From Winslowiella toletana (lineage in GTDB: Bacteria; Pseudomonadota; Gammaproteobacteria; Enterobacterales; Enterobacteriaceae): a stretch of DNA of 64,000 bases. Shown here piece by piece: positions 25,422 to 35,239 of the stretch. The stretch is from contig NZ_JAGGMQ010000001.1 in the NCBI RefSeq assembly GCF_017875465.1, positions 4,092,001 through 4,156,000 of the forward strand, given 5' to 3'. The notes under the pieces are model-generated. The model saw only the letters and a list, made by a program, of their open reading frames with translations, was not told the DNA's origin and made no database searches. The translations under genes and the position numbers were made by a program. Position 1 is the stretch's first letter. Each line of letters starts with the position of its first letter.

Positions 25422-26153
25422 TTACTGCTGAAACCATTTTTCGTAGATCGTTTTGTAAGTACCGTCAGCTTTCACTTTGTCCAGCGCGGCATTAAATTTG
25501 CCTTGCAGATCGGTGTTGCCCTGACGCAGCGCAATGCCGAGACCGGTGCCGAAGTAAGCTTTATCGGTAACTTTATCACCGAGTGCCGCGAGGTTTGGAT
25601 TCTGTTTCAGCCACTCGTTCACCACCGCAGTATCACCAAATACCGCATCGATACGACCATTTTTCAGATCGAGAATCGCATTCTGATAGCTGTCATAAGG
25701 CACGGTAGTGACGCCGGTCTGTTTTTCTGACAGGTATTTCTGGTGCGTGGTGCCGTTCTGCACGCCCACACGCTTGCCTTTCAGCGCCGCGGCGTCCGTC
25801 ACTTTGCCTTTCTGTACGATAAAGGTCGCGGAGTTATCGTAATACGCTTTGGTGAACAGCACCTGCTTTTCACGTTCCGGGGTGATATCCATGCCGGCCA
25901 TCACCGCGTCAAAACGACGGAATTTCAGGCTGGGGATCAGGCTGTCAAACGCCTGATTGGTAAAGGTACAGTCAGCGTCGATCTCTTTACAGAGCGCATT
26001 CGCCAGATCAACATCGAAACCCTGAATTTTGTTGTCAGAATCAACGAACTCAAACGGCGGGTAAGAGGCTTCGGTGGCGAAACGAATTGTCTGCGCAGCG
26101 GTCGCGCTCAGGCTTAATCCGGCTAACAGCGCGGCAAGTACCACTTTTTTCAT
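25422..26153 (-). CDS. artI: Arginine-binding periplasmic protein ArtI
   Basis: A 243-residue SBP_bac_3 protein with a signal peptide (1-20, cut after TAA). It is paralogous to ArtJ and shares ASYPPFEF, GMDITPEREKQV and NGTTHQKYLSEK. Two ATGs lie side by side; the second (26153) is better spaced from AGGA and gives the family length, while the first (26156) would add one Met. It is encoded between artP and artQ, so its expression follows the operon rather than the artJ promoter. Confidence 0.93.
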   Translation of the reverse strand: MKKVVLAALLAGLSLSATAAQTIRFATEASYPPFEFVDSDNKIQGFDVDLANALCKEIDADCTFTNQAFDSLIPSLKFRRFDAVMAGMDITPEREKQVLFTKAYYDNSATFIVQKGKVTDAAALKGKRVGVQNGTTHQKYLSEKQTGVTTVPYDSYQNAILDLKNGRIDAVFGDTAVVNEWLKQNPNLAALGDKVTDKAYFGTGLGIALRQGNTDLQGKFNAALDKVKADGTYKTIYEKWFQQ

Positions 26154-26167
26154 CATTATGTCCTGAA

Positions 26168-26896
26168 TCAGTGCGAAAGATAGTTGGCAAACGCATCGGT
26201 TTGCGGCTGTGTAAAGCGGCTGGCATCGCCTTGTTCCACCACATAGCCGTTTTCCATATACACCACCCGGCTGGCGGTCTTACGGGCAACTTCGACTTCG
26301 TGGGTGACGATAACCTGAGTGATATTGGTCTGCGCCAGTTCGCGAATAATCGTCACAATCTGGGCAGTGATTTCCGGGTCCAGCGCAGCGGTCGGCTCAT
26401 CAAACAGCAATACCGCCGGTTCCATCATCAGCGCGCGGGCAATCGCCACGCGCTGCTGCTGGCCACCGGAAAGATGCAGTGGAAAACGATCAACAAACTT
26501 AGTCAGACGCAGACGATCGAGCAGCTTATCGGCGCGGGCGCGCGCCTGATCTTTACTCAGACCCAGTACGCGGCAGGGCGCTTCAATCAGATTCTGCATC
26601 ACGGTCAGATGAGGCCAGAGATTATATTGCTGGAATACCATGCCGACATTCTGGCGCAATTCGCGAATGGCGCTGTCGCCAGGGGTTTTACTGAAGTCGA
26701 AGTTATTGCCTGCAATACTCAGGGTGCCGGAACGCGGCATCTCAAGTAAATTCAGCACGCGCAGCAGCGAGCTCTTGCCAGCGCCGCTTGGGCCGAGCAG
26801 AACCAGAGTTTCACCTTCAGGACATTCCAGTTGAATATCGAACAGCGCCTGATGGGCGCCGTAAAAGCAGTTAATACCGTTTAGTTGAATACTCAT
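26168..26896 (-). CDS. artP: Arginine ABC transporter ATPase ArtP
   Basis: A 242-residue cytoplasmic ATPase. Walker A is GPSGAGKSS, the Q-loop is VFQQYNLWP, the signature is [17 protein letters not shown], Walker B is [12 protein letters not shown], and the switch His is in VTHEVEVA. The start [18 protein letters not shown] at 26896 equals the E. coli protein; the ATG at 26947 adds 17 residues outside the family. It is the first gene of artPIQM. Confidence 0.94.
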   Translation of the reverse strand: MSIQLNGINCFYGAHQALFDIQLECPEGETLVLLGPSGAGKSSLLRVLNLLEMPRSGTLSIAGNNFDFSKTPGDSAIRELRQNVGMVFQQYNLWPHLTVMQNLIEAPCRVLGLSKDQARARADKLLDRLRLTKFVDRFPLHLSGGQQQRVAIARALMMEPAVLLFDEPTAALDPEITAQIVTIIRELAQTNITQVIVTHEVEVARKTASRVVYMENGYVVEQGDASRFTQPQTDAFANYLSH

Positions 26897-26905
26897 GCGC
26901 AAATA

Positions 26906-26923
26906 GTGAATAGCAATTGATGT
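26906..26923. promoter_or_regulatory. Weak ARG box candidate before artP
   Basis: AGTGAATAGCAATTGATG has an intact TGAAT half and a degraded second half (four differences from the ARG consensus). A second TGAAT half lies 19 bases further out. artP is mildly ArgR-repressed in E. coli. Confidence 0.3.
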
Positions 26924-27076
26924 CGTGAATCTTAACGTCGACAGCATAGTTATGCAATCTTCGTGCGTTGAAATTTATTTATGATAAGTGATGTTAATAA
27001 AGCGTAGCACAAGATAGCGCAATGCAACGCTGAGGCGGGCTGGAAGGGATGATTTTTCGTGGGGGAATGAACCTGA

Positions 27077-27098
27077 CGCGCCGCAGGATCGCGGCGCG
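27077..27098 (-). terminator. ybjP terminator hairpin
   Basis: 8-base stem CGCGCCGC / GCGGCGCG with a 6-base loop, 13 bases beyond the ybjP stop. No T-run is present. Confidence 0.45.
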
Positions 27099-27110
27099 CT
27101 TAATAATGCA

Positions 27111-27641
27111 TTATTTTTCAAGAATCTGACTCAGACTGCCACCCGCCGGATGCTGCCAGTTAGCGACATAACGCACATCATCCACCGCCCAGCAGCTGCC
27201 TTCCTGCACCATCAGCACTTCATCCTGCCACTGCACCGTTTTGTCGCCTTCACGGCTCAGACTGACGCGTAGCGGAATATTGCGCGCATCACGGTTAGGA
27301 ATAGTGGAGGCATCGGCCACGCTGGCGGAGGTGGGGCCGGCTGGCAGGCTGGAGAACAGATCGCCCGCCGGTTTATCACTTTTCGCATTCGCCTGCAGCA
27401 ACTTCTGATACAGAGCATCGCTCAGATAAGGGCGGTACTGCGCCAGCTGTTGCGCATTGAGTAATCCCTGCGTGGGTTGCTGGGTTCGCAAGTCATAAAA
27501 TTTTTGCGCCACCGTATCCGGCCCGCCATCGATGCAGGCGCCGAGGCGACTGCCATTATCTTTATAAACCGGTTCAACCGTGGTGCAGGCGCTCAGCAAT
27601 AGCGCAGCCGGTAAAAGTACGGCGAAGGCTCTGTTTTTCAT
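27111..27641 (-). CDS. ybjP: Lipoprotein YbjP
   Basis: A 176-residue lipoprotein of unknown function. The signal peptide ends in LLLSACTT with the acylated Cys near residue 19. It matches YbjP through VYKDNGSRLGACIDGGPDTVAQKFYD, ASTIPNRDARNIPLRV and the WQDEVLMVQEGSCWAVDDVRY core, which resembles an NTF2-like or DUF3828 pattern. ATG 27641 was chosen because the signal peptide begins there; the ORF could extend 19 codons further without family support. It is divergent from ybjQ. Confidence 0.85.
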   Translation of the reverse strand: MKNRAFAVLLPAALLLSACTTVEPVYKDNGSRLGACIDGGPDTVAQKFYDLRTQQPTQGLLNAQQLAQYRPYLSDALYQKLLQANAKSDKPAGDLFSSLPAGPTSASVADASTIPNRDARNIPLRVSLSREGDKTVQWQDEVLMVQEGSCWAVDDVRYVANWQHPAGGSLSQILEK

Positions 27642-27741
27642 TTCTATTTCCTTATTGTTAACTGGCAAGTCATTATTTTTAGCATAAAGTATAGCCACGG
27701 TTTTTCACCCTACGGGCCATGAAGCACAAAAGGAGAGTACG

Positions 27742-28062
27742 ATGAAATTTTCCACTACCCCAACGCTGGAAGGACAACCGATTACTGAGTATTGCGGTGT
27801 CGTGACCGGTGAGGCGATTCTGGGCGCCAATATTTTCCGCGACTTCTTCGCCGGTATCCGCGATATCGTTGGCGGACGCTCTGGCGCTTATGAGAAAGAG
27901 CTGCGCAAGGCGCGCCAGCTGGCTTTTCAGGAGATGGAAGAGCAGGCGCAGGCACTGGGCGCAGATGCTATCGTCGGCATTGATATCGATTATGAAACCG
28001 TCGGTAAAGACAGCAGTATGCTGATGGTCAGCGTCAGTGGTACGGCAGTTAAGACCCGCTAA
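27742..28062 (+). CDS. ybjQ: UPF0145 protein YbjQ
   Basis: A 106-residue cytoplasmic protein of the YbjQ/UPF0145 family, which forms pentamers. Family marks are [34 protein letters not shown] and [14 protein letters not shown]. Function is unknown; heavy-metal binding has been suggested for the family. Its stop overlaps the amiD start by one base (TAATG). Confidence 0.9.
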   Translation: MKFSTTPTLEGQPITEYCGVVTGEAILGANIFRDFFAGIRDIVGGRSGAYEKELRKARQLAFQEMEEQAQALGADAIVGIDIDYETVGKDSSMLMVSVSGTAVKTR

Positions 28063-28883
28063 TGCGCTACTGGATGCTGCTGATGGTATTGTGGCTTAGC
28101 GCCTGTTCGACGCCCGGTATCGAGCAACGCGACGGTTACCAGGTGGATACACGCCATGCGGCGCTGGGCGCGCGTCCACGCATTAAAGTGCTGGTTCTTC
28201 ACTATACGGCGGAAGATTTCCCCCGTTCGCTGGCAACCCTGACTGACCGCGAGGTCAGCGTCCATTATCTGATCCCGGACCGTCCACCACTGAAACAAGG
28301 CGAGCCGCTAATCTGGCAACTGGTGCCGGAATCACAACTGGCGTGGCATGCGGGCATCAGCTTCTGGCGCGGCGCGACGCGTATCAATGACACTTCAATT
28401 GGCATTGAACTGGTGAATGCCGGCTGGCAGCGGCATCTTACCGGCCCGGTGTGGACGCCGTTTACTGCGCAACAGATCGCCGTGCTGCAACCGCTGATGC
28501 GCGATATTGTGCAGCGCTACCAGATCCCAGCGGAAAATATTGTCGGTCACAGTGATATTGCTCCACAGCGCAAACAGGATCCGGGCCCGCTGTTTCCGTG
28601 GGCGATGCTGGCACAGCAGGGTTTAGGCGCCTGGCCTGATGCGGCGCGTGTGCATTTCTGGCTGAATGGCCGCGATGCGCAACAGCCCGTGCCGGTTGAT
28701 AAGTTGCTGGGACTGCTGGCGCGCTATGGCTATCAGGTGACCGAGGGAATGAGTGAACAGCAGCAGCAGCGAGTGATTGCTGCTTTCCAGATGCATTTCC
28801 GTCAGACGGATTATCGTGGCCTGGCGGATGCAGAAACCGAGGCAATTGCGCAAGCGCTGATTGAGAAGTATCCGCGGGATTGA
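28062..28883 (+). CDS. amiD: N-acetylmuramoyl-L-alanine amidase AmiD
   Basis: A 273-residue outer-membrane lipoprotein amidase that cleaves MurNAc-L-Ala bonds, including anhydro-muropeptides. The lipobox LSAC places the acylated Cys at residue 15. The zinc ligands are His47, His163 and Asp173, and the catalytic Glu116 lies in GIELVN. A C-terminal peptidoglycan-binding domain covers about residues 190-270. It is translationally coupled to ybjQ and converges with ltaE. Confidence 0.93.
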   Translation: MRYWMLLMVLWLSACSTPGIEQRDGYQVDTRHAALGARPRIKVLVLHYTAEDFPRSLATLTDREVSVHYLIPDRPPLKQGEPLIWQLVPESQLAWHAGISFWRGATRINDTSIGIELVNAGWQRHLTGPVWTPFTAQQIAVLQPLMRDIVQRYQIPAENIVGHSDIAPQRKQDPGPLFPWAMLAQQGLGAWPDAARVHFWLNGRDAQQPVPVDKLLGLLARYGYQVTEGMSEQQQQRVIAAFQMHFRQTDYRGLADAETEAIAQALIEKYPRD

Positions 28884-28912
28884 TAGCGACGGTGAGGGTG
28901 AAAACCATTGAT

Positions 28913-28936
28913 ACGGGCGGCGTTCTTGCCGCCCGT
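28913..28936. terminator. Hairpin between amiD and ltaE
   Basis: 9-base stem ACGGGCGGC / GCCGCCCGT with a 6-base loop between the convergent genes. The stem resembles a REP arm but lacks the GTAG head. Confidence 0.55.
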
Positions 28937-28943
28937 GGCATTA

Positions 28944-29945
28944 TCAGCCAGCTAAAAATGCCTTCCAGTGCGCCACCAGTTGCTCCAGCGCATGACGATC
29001 AACATCAAGATGCGTGACCAGCCGGGTCACCGGACCAGCACTGATCATAATCCCGCGCGCCAGCAGATAGCTTTGCAGCGGTTGCACCTGCTCCGCAGGC
29101 AGTCGCACAAAGACCATATTGGTATCCTGGCGGCGGACATCGACGCCAATGGCGGTTAACTGGCTGGCCAGCCAGCGGGCATTGTCGTGATCCTGCTGCA
29201 AACGCGCGACATTATGCTCAAGGGCATAGAGTCCTGCCGCCGCCAGAATTCCGGACTGGCGCATACCGCCGCCGGTCATTTTGCGCCAGCGGCGCGCGCG
29301 TTTGATATAAGCGGCATCGCCACACAGCAGTGAGCCTACCGGCGTCCCCAGACCTTTGGAGAGGCAGATAGTCAGGGTATCGCAATAGCGGGCAATCTCT
29401 TCCAGCGTGACATTCTGTTCCACCACTGCGTTAAAAATACGCGCGCCATCAATATGCAACGCCAGCTGATGCTGACGGGTAAACTCCCACGCCTGTTGCA
29501 GATACGCTAATGGCAGTACTTTGCCATTATGGGTATTTTCCAGGCTCAGTAGTTTGGTACGGGCAAAGTGGGCGTCATCGGGTTTGATGACTGAAGCGAC
29601 CACATCCAGCGGCAGAGTGCCATCGGCAGCGGCGAGGATTGGCTGTGGCTGGATACTGCCCAGCACCGCCGCGCCGCCTGCTTCATATTTGTAGTTATGC
29701 GCCAGCTGTCCGACGATATATTCTTCGCCGCGCTCACAGTGGCTGAGCAACGCCACCAGGTTGGCCTGGGTACCCGTTGGCAGAAACAGCGCGGCCTGTT
29801 TGCCGCTCAGTCGTGCGGCTTCGGCTTCCAGCGCATTCACTGTTGGATCATCACCGTAAACATCATCACCGGTTTCTGCAGACATCATCGCAGCCAGCAT
29901 GGCGGCGCCCGGACGGGTCACCGTATCACTGCGTAAATCGACCAC
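28944..29945 (-). CDS. ltaE: Low-specificity L-threonine aldolase LtaE
   Basis: A 333-residue PLP enzyme that cleaves L-threonine and L-allo-threonine to glycine and acetaldehyde. The Schiff-base lysine is Lys197 in LSKGLGTP, with His83 in AHNY stacking on PLP and Asp167 in IDGAR. It starts with GTG at 29945 preceded by AAGGAG. It lies downstream of poxB with only 60 bases and a terminator between them, an arrangement shared with E. coli. Confidence 0.94.
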   Translation of the reverse strand: MVDLRSDTVTRPGAAMLAAMMSAETGDDVYGDDPTVNALEAEAARLSGKQAALFLPTGTQANLVALLSHCERGEEYIVGQLAHNYKYEAGGAAVLGSIQPQPILAAADGTLPLDVVASVIKPDDAHFARTKLLSLENTHNGKVLPLAYLQQAWEFTRQHQLALHIDGARIFNAVVEQNVTLEEIARYCDTLTICLSKGLGTPVGSLLCGDAAYIKRARRWRKMTGGGMRQSGILAAAGLYALEHNVARLQQDHDNARWLASQLTAIGVDVRRQDTNMVFVRLPAEQVQPLQSYLLARGIMISAGPVTRLVTHLDVDRHALEQLVAHWKAFLAG

Positions 29946-29961
29946 TGTTGCTCTCCTTAAT

Positions 29962-29985
29962 AAAAACGGACGCCGCTGCGTCCGT
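29962..29985 (-). terminator. poxB terminator
   Basis: 8-base stem ACGGACGC / GCGTCCGT followed on the minus strand by TTTTTA. It sits between poxB and ltaE and would separate or weaken read-through into ltaE. Confidence 0.75.
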
Positions 29986-30005
29986 AACAGATACTCAACA
30001 ATGTT

Positions 30006-31727
30006 TTACCGCAGCCAGTTAGTTTTCGCCAGTTCCACCACTTCATCACCGCGACCGCTGATAATCGCGCGCAGCATATACAGGCTAAAGCCTTTGGCCT
30101 GCTCCATTTTAATCTGCGGCGGCATTGCCAGCTCTTCACTGGCGGTGATGACATCCACCAGCACCGGTCCGTCGTGGGCAAAGGCTTGTTCCAGCGCGGC
30201 ATCAACCTCTGAGGCTTTTTCCACCCGGATGCCTTTAACTCCGCAGGCGGCGGCAATCGCGGCAAAGTCAGGGTTTTTCAGCTCAGTGCCGTCGGTAAGA
30301 TAGCCGCCAGACTTCATCTCCATCGCCACAAATCCCAGCGAGCTGTTATTAAACACCACAATTTTTACCGGCAGTTGCAACTGGGCGATGGTGAGAAAGT
30401 CGCCCATCAGCATACTGAATCCGCCATCGCCACACATCGCCACCACCTGACGGTTGCGATCCAGCGACTGTGCGCCGAGCGCCTGCGGCATGGCATTGGC
30501 CATCGAGCCATGATTAAAGGAGCCGATCAGGCGGCGCTTGCCATTCATCTTCAGGTAACGCGCCGCCCAGACGGTCGGCGTGCCGACGTCGCAGGTAAAA
30601 ATGGCGTCGTCACTGGCATGCAGGCTAATTTGTTGCGCCAGATATTGTGGGTGAATCGCCCGTTTATCATTGGCCGTAGCCAGATCGTCCAGCCCTTTAC
30701 GCGCATCGACATAATGTTCCAGCGCCTTATCAAGGAAATCACGGTCGGGTTTATTTTCCAGCTGTGGCAGCAGGGCGGTAAGCGTGGATTTGATATCACC
30801 GACCAGCGCCATATCGACGCGGCTATGGGCGCCGAGGCTGCCGGGATCGATATCAATCTGAATGATTTTGGCTTTCTCCGGATAGAAAGCACGGTACGGG
30901 AAGCGGGTGCCGAGCAGCACCAGCGTATCGGCATTCATCATCGCGTGGAAACCGGAGGAGAAACCAATCAGCCCGGTCATGCCTACGCTGTATGGGTTGT
31001 CGTACTCAATATGTTCTTTGCCACGCAACGCATGCACCACCGGCGCTTTTAAGGTTTGCGCCAGCTGCACTACCTCGTCATGCGCGTCGGCGCAGCCGTT
31101 ACCGCACATCAGCGTGATATTACCGGCGCCGTTCAGCGCCGCCGCCAGTTCCGCCAGCTGCTTCGCCGGCGGCAGGACTTTTGCTGGCTGCAATGGATAC
31201 CAGTCCGCACTGGCGTCTTCCGGTGCGGCCTGCAATGCCACATCGCCAGGCAATACCACTACCGATACGCCCCGGTTAAGGATCGCTTTGCGCATCGCAA
31301 TCGCCAGCACCTGCGGCAGCTGCTCGGGATTGGATACCAGTTCACAGTAATGGCTGCATTCGCGGAACAGCTCCTGCGGATGCGTCTCCTGGAAATAGCC
31401 GCTGCCGATTTCACTGGAGGGAATATGCGCTGCGATTGCCAGTACCGGCACGCGGTTGCGATGACAGTCAAACAGGCCATTTATCAGATGCAGGTTGCCG
31501 GGGCCACAGGATCCGGCGCAGACCGCCAGTTCACCGCTGATATGTGCTTCAGCGCCAGCGGCAAAGGCGGCGACCTCTTCATGGCGGGTTGGCATCCATT
31601 CAATGGTGCCCATACGGTTCAGGCTGTCGCTCAGGCCATTCAGTGAGTCCCCGGTGACGCCCCAGATGCGTTTAACGCCCGCGCTTTCGAGGGTTTTGGC
31701 CACTAATGCCGCTACGGTTTGTTTCAT
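30006..31727 (-). CDS. poxB: Pyruvate dehydrogenase (quinone) PoxB
   Basis: A 573-residue peripheral membrane flavoprotein that oxidises pyruvate to acetate and CO2 and passes electrons to ubiquinone. It has three domains: TPP-Pyr (1-180, [12 protein letters not shown] with the catalytic Glu), a central FAD/TPP_M domain (about 190-335), and TPP-PP (about 340-530) with GDGGFSM...NN for Mg-TPP. The C-terminal tail ([20 protein letters not shown]) is the amphipathic lipid-activated helix. In E. coli it is RpoS-dependent. hcp-hcr, which follow in K-12, are absent here. Confidence 0.95.
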   Translation of the reverse strand: MKQTVAALVAKTLESAGVKRIWGVTGDSLNGLSDSLNRMGTIEWMPTRHEEVAAFAAGAEAHISGELAVCAGSCGPGNLHLINGLFDCHRNRVPVLAIAAHIPSSEIGSGYFQETHPQELFRECSHYCELVSNPEQLPQVLAIAMRKAILNRGVSVVVLPGDVALQAAPEDASADWYPLQPAKVLPPAKQLAELAAALNGAGNITLMCGNGCADAHDEVVQLAQTLKAPVVHALRGKEHIEYDNPYSVGMTGLIGFSSGFHAMMNADTLVLLGTRFPYRAFYPEKAKIIQIDIDPGSLGAHSRVDMALVGDIKSTLTALLPQLENKPDRDFLDKALEHYVDARKGLDDLATANDKRAIHPQYLAQQISLHASDDAIFTCDVGTPTVWAARYLKMNGKRRLIGSFNHGSMANAMPQALGAQSLDRNRQVVAMCGDGGFSMLMGDFLTIAQLQLPVKIVVFNNSSLGFVAMEMKSGGYLTDGTELKNPDFAAIAAACGVKGIRVEKASEVDAALEQAFAHDGPVLVDVITASEELAMPPQIKMEQAKGFSLYMLRAIISGRGDEVVELAKTNWLR

Positions 31728-31823
31728 CCCTTATCTCCTGATTATTTGCAATGCTCGAAAAAGCATAGTCGACAGGAGCAAAACGGGACTGGCGTCTGAA
31801 AGGGAAAAGTGTGAAGGGATATT

Positions 31824-31854
31824 GTCGCTGCGGAGCCAGCTGGCCCCGCAACGA
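31824..31854 (-). terminator. lysO terminator hairpin
   Basis: Long near-perfect inverted repeat GTCGCTGCGGAGCCA / TGGCCCCGCAACGAC just past the lysO stop. There is no T-run. Confidence 0.5.
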
Positions 31855-31861
31855 CGGCGGA

Positions 31862-32761
31862 TTATGACGAGAACAGGGCGATCAGGACCGGTGCCAGCAG
31901 GCTAAGTACAAAACCATGCACAATCGCCGCCGGAACGATCTCAATACCGCCACTGCGTTGCAGCACCGGCAGGGTAAAGTCCATTGAAGTGGCGCCGCAC
32001 AAGCCGAGTGCGGTGCTGCGATGCTGACGGATCAGACCCGGAATCAGCATAATCGCCAGCAGTTCACGCAGCAGGTCGTTAAAGAATGCCGCGCTGCCAA
32101 TCACCGGCCCAAAGGCTTCCGTCATCAGAATGCCGGAGAGCGAATACCAGCCATAACCTGATGCCATCGCCAGCCCGGTTTTTAGCGGCAGTCCCAGCAG
32201 CAGCGCCGCAATCAGGCCACCCAGCAACGCACTCAGCGCCACCACCACCGCCACCATCATGCCACGGCGGTTCAGCACAATCTGGCGCAGGGTCATACCG
32301 CTGCCGCGCAGCTGCATGCCGACCAGAAACAGCAGCAGGATCAGCGCGTATTCACTGGCCTGCGAGGCATAGTGCAGCGGCGTCCATTCGCTCAGTCCCA
32401 GCACAAAACCAATAATCACTACGCCACACAGCTTCAGTGACTCCAGCGCCATATGCAGACGCGATGGCAGGGTTTGCTGTTTATGCTGATGTGCCCAGGG
32501 CGCGCGGCGCTCAAGCAGCCACAAGGCCAGCAGGTTGCAGATGATGATGCAGATGACGCTGACCGCCGCATAATGAAAAATCGCCAGCAGATTACTGCTC
32601 AGGTTATCGAGAAACGCGAGGCTGATACCCATAAAAAACAGAATCACATACACCATCCAGCTCAGCAGACGGTTAACCATCCGTAATAACGCGGGGCGCC
32701 TGAACGGCAGCAGATAGCCAATAATCAGTGGCAGAAGAATAATCAGTAATCCCGAATACAT
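31862..32761 (-). CDS. lysO: L-lysine exporter LysO (YbjE)
   Basis: A 299-residue inner-membrane exporter of the DUF340 family that removes excess L-lysine and the analogue thialysine. About eight spans are evident. Family segments are LLIILLPLIIGYLLPFR at the start, GMQLRGSGMTLRQIVLNRRG in the middle, GYGWYSLSGILMTEAFGPVIG, and GATSMDFTLPVLQRSGG. It is divergent from ybjD with 143 bases between. In E. coli it is controlled by ArgP. Confidence 0.9.
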   Translation of the reverse strand: MYSGLLIILLPLIIGYLLPFRRPALLRMVNRLLSWMVYVILFFMGISLAFLDNLSSNLLAIFHYAAVSVICIIICNLLALWLLERRAPWAHQHKQQTLPSRLHMALESLKLCGVVIIGFVLGLSEWTPLHYASQASEYALILLLFLVGMQLRGSGMTLRQIVLNRRGMMVAVVVALSALLGGLIAALLLGLPLKTGLAMASGYGWYSLSGILMTEAFGPVIGSAAFFNDLLRELLAIMLIPGLIRQHRSTALGLCGATSMDFTLPVLQRSGGIEIVPAAIVHGFVLSLLAPVLIALFSS

Positions 32762-32904
32762 AGCGCCGGGTCGTCCTTGTCAGATACAAAAGTGGCAACA
32801 CGCTATCCAAAATAGTTCGCAGAGTAAAGTAATGTTCGGCAGCCAGTCTTGACCTGCTCAGAGGTTGCAGCCATTCTCAAGTAAAAGCGGGGGGAAATGC
32901 GTCT

Positions 32905-34566
32905 ATGATTCTGGAAAGCATCGAAATAACGGGATTCCGCGGCCTTAACCGACTGGCGCTGATACTGGAAAATAATAATGTGCTGATTGGTGAAAATGCC
33001 TGGGGTAAATCGAGTCTGCTTGATGCCCTGACGCTGTTACTCGCTCCGCAGCCCGGGCTGTATCAGTTTACGGCGAATGATTTTCACTTCCCGCCAGGCA
33101 ATCTTAATCAGCGTGAGCGTCATCTGCAGATAACCTTCAGCTTTCGCGAAGGTGAGGCTGGCCATCATCAGGCGCCACGCTATCAGGCGCTGAATTCGCT
33201 GTGGCAGCAGGGTACAGACGGTTTACAGCATATTGTGTATCGGGTTTCCGGCGAGCTTGATCACCAGCAGCAGGTAACCACCCGCCACCAGTTTCTCGAC
33301 CATAATCAGCAGCCCATCGCCGACAATCAGCAGCAGGTCCATGCGCTGATTGCGCTGCATCCGGTGCTGCGCCTGCGCGATGCCCGCTTTACCCGTCGCC
33401 TGCGCCATGCGACCGATGCCACGCAGAATGCCTCCGATCTCGATGCACTGGCACGACAAATTGATACCCTGACGCGCGATCTGGTATCACGTCCTGAGCA
33501 TCTCAGTGACCATGCGTTGCGCGAGGGGCTGAAAACCATGCAACAGTTGCTGGAGCACTACTTTAGCGTGCAGTCGCCGGAACAGAGTTCGCCGCGAGGG
33601 CGGGTGTCATATCATGCGCGTGAAACCCCGCAGGGCTGGCGTTACCTCAACTACCTTAACCAGCTGATCGCCGATGCCGACAGCCGTAGCCGGCAACTGA
33701 TCGTGCTGCAGATGTTTGCCTTGCTGGCGCAGGCGCGTGGCGCTTACCGGCTGGATGCTGATGCGCGGCCACTGCTGCTGGTGGAGGATCCGGAAACGCG
33801 GCTGCATCCGACGATGCTGGCGGTCGCCTGGGGTTTGCTGGAGCTGCTGCCATTACAGAAAATCACCACCACCAACTCTTCCGAACTGCTGTCGCAGGTG
33901 CCGGTGGAGCAGGTCTGTCGCCTGGTGCGCGAACCCACGCGGGTGGCGGCATGGCGTCTGGCGCCGGGGATAATGAGTGCGGAAGACAGCCGGCGCATTG
34001 CCTTTCATATCCGTTTCAGCCGTCCGTCGTCACTGTTTGCCCGCTGCTGGTTGCTGGTGGAGGGGGAAACCGAGGTCTGGATCATGAACGAGCTGGCGCG
34101 TCAGTGTGGCCACCATTTTGCCGCCGAGGGGGTGAAGGTGATTGAGTTTGCCCAGTCCGGCTTACGTCCGCTGCTGAAATTTGCGCAGCGCATGGGGATT
34201 GAGTGGCATGTGCTGACCGACGGTGATGAGGCCGGGAAAAAGTACGCCGCCACCGCGCGCAGCATGTTTGGTGCGCAGCATGAGGTGGAGAGTGATCATC
34301 TTACCCAGTTACCCGCACTGGATATGGAGCATTTTCTGTACAGGCAGGGTTTTAATCAGGTCTATCATCGTATCGCACATCTGCCTGACAATGTGCCGAT
34401 GAATCTGCGCCGGATTATCGCCAAAGCGATTCAGCGCTCGTCGAAACCGGAATTAGCCATTGCCGTGGCGATGGACGCTGCCGAGCGGGGCACCGCTTCG
34501 ATTCCGCCGATCCTGCGTCAGATGTTTAGTCGCGTGCTGTGGCTGGCACGGGGTCAGGCAGATTAG
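32905..34566 (+). CDS. ybjD: OLD family ATP-dependent nuclease YbjD
   Basis: A 553-residue protein with an N-terminal SMC/RecF-type ATPase (Walker A GENAWGKSS at 29-37, signature region and D-loop VEDPETRLHP near 293-302) and a C-terminal Toprim nuclease domain (LVEGETE near residue 382, DGDEAGK near 438). OLD proteins cleave or nick DNA in an ATP-linked way. YbjD is a fixed chromosomal member whose role is unknown, and no partner such as UvrD/GajB-type helicase adjoins it. macAB, found next to it in K-12, is missing. Confidence 0.9.
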   Translation: MILESIEITGFRGLNRLALILENNNVLIGENAWGKSSLLDALTLLLAPQPGLYQFTANDFHFPPGNLNQRERHLQITFSFREGEAGHHQAPRYQALNSLWQQGTDGLQHIVYRVSGELDHQQQVTTRHQFLDHNQQPIADNQQQVHALIALHPVLRLRDARFTRRLRHATDATQNASDLDALARQIDTLTRDLVSRPEHLSDHALREGLKTMQQLLEHYFSVQSPEQSSPRGRVSYHARETPQGWRYLNYLNQLIADADSRSRQLIVLQMFALLAQARGAYRLDADARPLLLVEDPETRLHPTMLAVAWGLLELLPLQKITTTNSSELLSQVPVEQVCRLVREPTRVAAWRLAPGIMSAEDSRRIAFHIRFSRPSSLFARCWLLVEGETEVWIMNELARQCGHHFAAEGVKVIEFAQSGLRPLLKFAQRMGIEWHVLTDGDEAGKKYAATARSMFGAQHEVESDHLTQLPALDMEHFLYRQGFNQVYHRIAHLPDNVPMNLRRIIAKAIQRSSKPELAIAVAMDAAERGTASIPPILRQMFSRVLWLARGQAD

Positions 34567-34625
34567 ACGACAGGCTTGAAATGCGTAAAACTGCCCCAAC
34601 TCTATTCTCAGGGCGTAAATTACGG

Positions 34626-34660
34626 CAAAAAAATGCCAGCTTCTGTGGCTGGCATTTTTC
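34626..34660. terminator. Bidirectional terminator ybjD/cspD
   Basis: Stem AAAATGCCAGC / GCTGGCATTTT flanked by seven A and five T between convergent genes. Confidence 0.9.
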
Positions 34661-34692
34661 GGTAGGGTTGTACAGAATGAGTAAGAAAGTGG

Positions 34693-34920
34693 TCAGGCAC
34701 TGACTGTTGCCGCCATTTCTACCGGAACGATAAGGCTGGCATGGTTGCCTTTTGGCCCTTCATGCACATCAAACTGGACTTGTTGCCCGGCTTTCAGCGT
34801 TCTGTAACCGTCCATCTGAATCGTTGAGTAGTGCGCGAAGATATCGTCGCCGCCACTGACAGGACAGATAAAACCGAAGCCTTTGGCGTTATTGAACCAT
34901 TTAACAGTACCCGTCTCCAT
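34693..34920 (-). CDS. cspD: Cold shock-like protein CspD
   Basis: A 75-residue cold-shock domain protein that inhibits DNA replication in stationary phase in E. coli. The RNP motifs KGFGFI and DIFAHY are present. The start METGTVKWFNNAKG at 34920 matches CspD; the ATG at 34944 adds eight residues with no family support. It is divergent from clpS, as in E. coli, where CspD is a Lon substrate. Confidence 0.94.
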   Translation of the reverse strand: METGTVKWFNNAKGFGFICPVSGGDDIFAHYSTIQMDGYRTLKAGQQVQFDVHEGPKGNHASLIVPVEMAATVSA

Positions 34921-35239
34921 GTTTCTACATCCCTCGCAAGGCATTTTATAGGTGAGGTGATCTGGCTTTCAGGCCAGGCTGTTTAAAACTCAATCAGCTT
35001 CTGCCTGTACAATGTAGAGAAAATGGACTTAGCGTCAAGCATATGGCCCTGTGAGACGGGGATCAAATCCTCAAAATTTGAGGCAGTTAACGCTATTGCG
35101 AATTTTGTGATGAAGGTCGCGCATAAGGTTATTCGGATAAAATTTCATCCACGCTGGACAAATGGTCGGGCGTGTTAAACTTAAGCGATGGCATGATAAT
35201 GTTATGCCAGCACGTAACGTACAATGATGACGGGTCACT
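34921..35239. other. cspD-clpS intergenic region
   Basis: 319 bases with no credible ORF, carrying the two divergent promoters. The one clear structure is the 15-base palindrome CCTCAAAATTTGAGG at 35069-35083. Confidence 0.5.
35069..35083. promoter_or_regulatory. Palindrome CCTCAAAATTTGAGG
   Basis: Perfect two-fold symmetric 15-mer (7-base arms) between divergent cspD and clpS. It is placed as an operator would be; the binding protein is unknown. Confidence 0.35.

Noticed and set aside
32905..34566. YbjD as part of a Gabija-like or OLD defence system
   Set aside because: OLD nucleases occur in defence systems, but this is the core chromosomal YbjD in its usual place beside lysO, with no helicase or partner gene.
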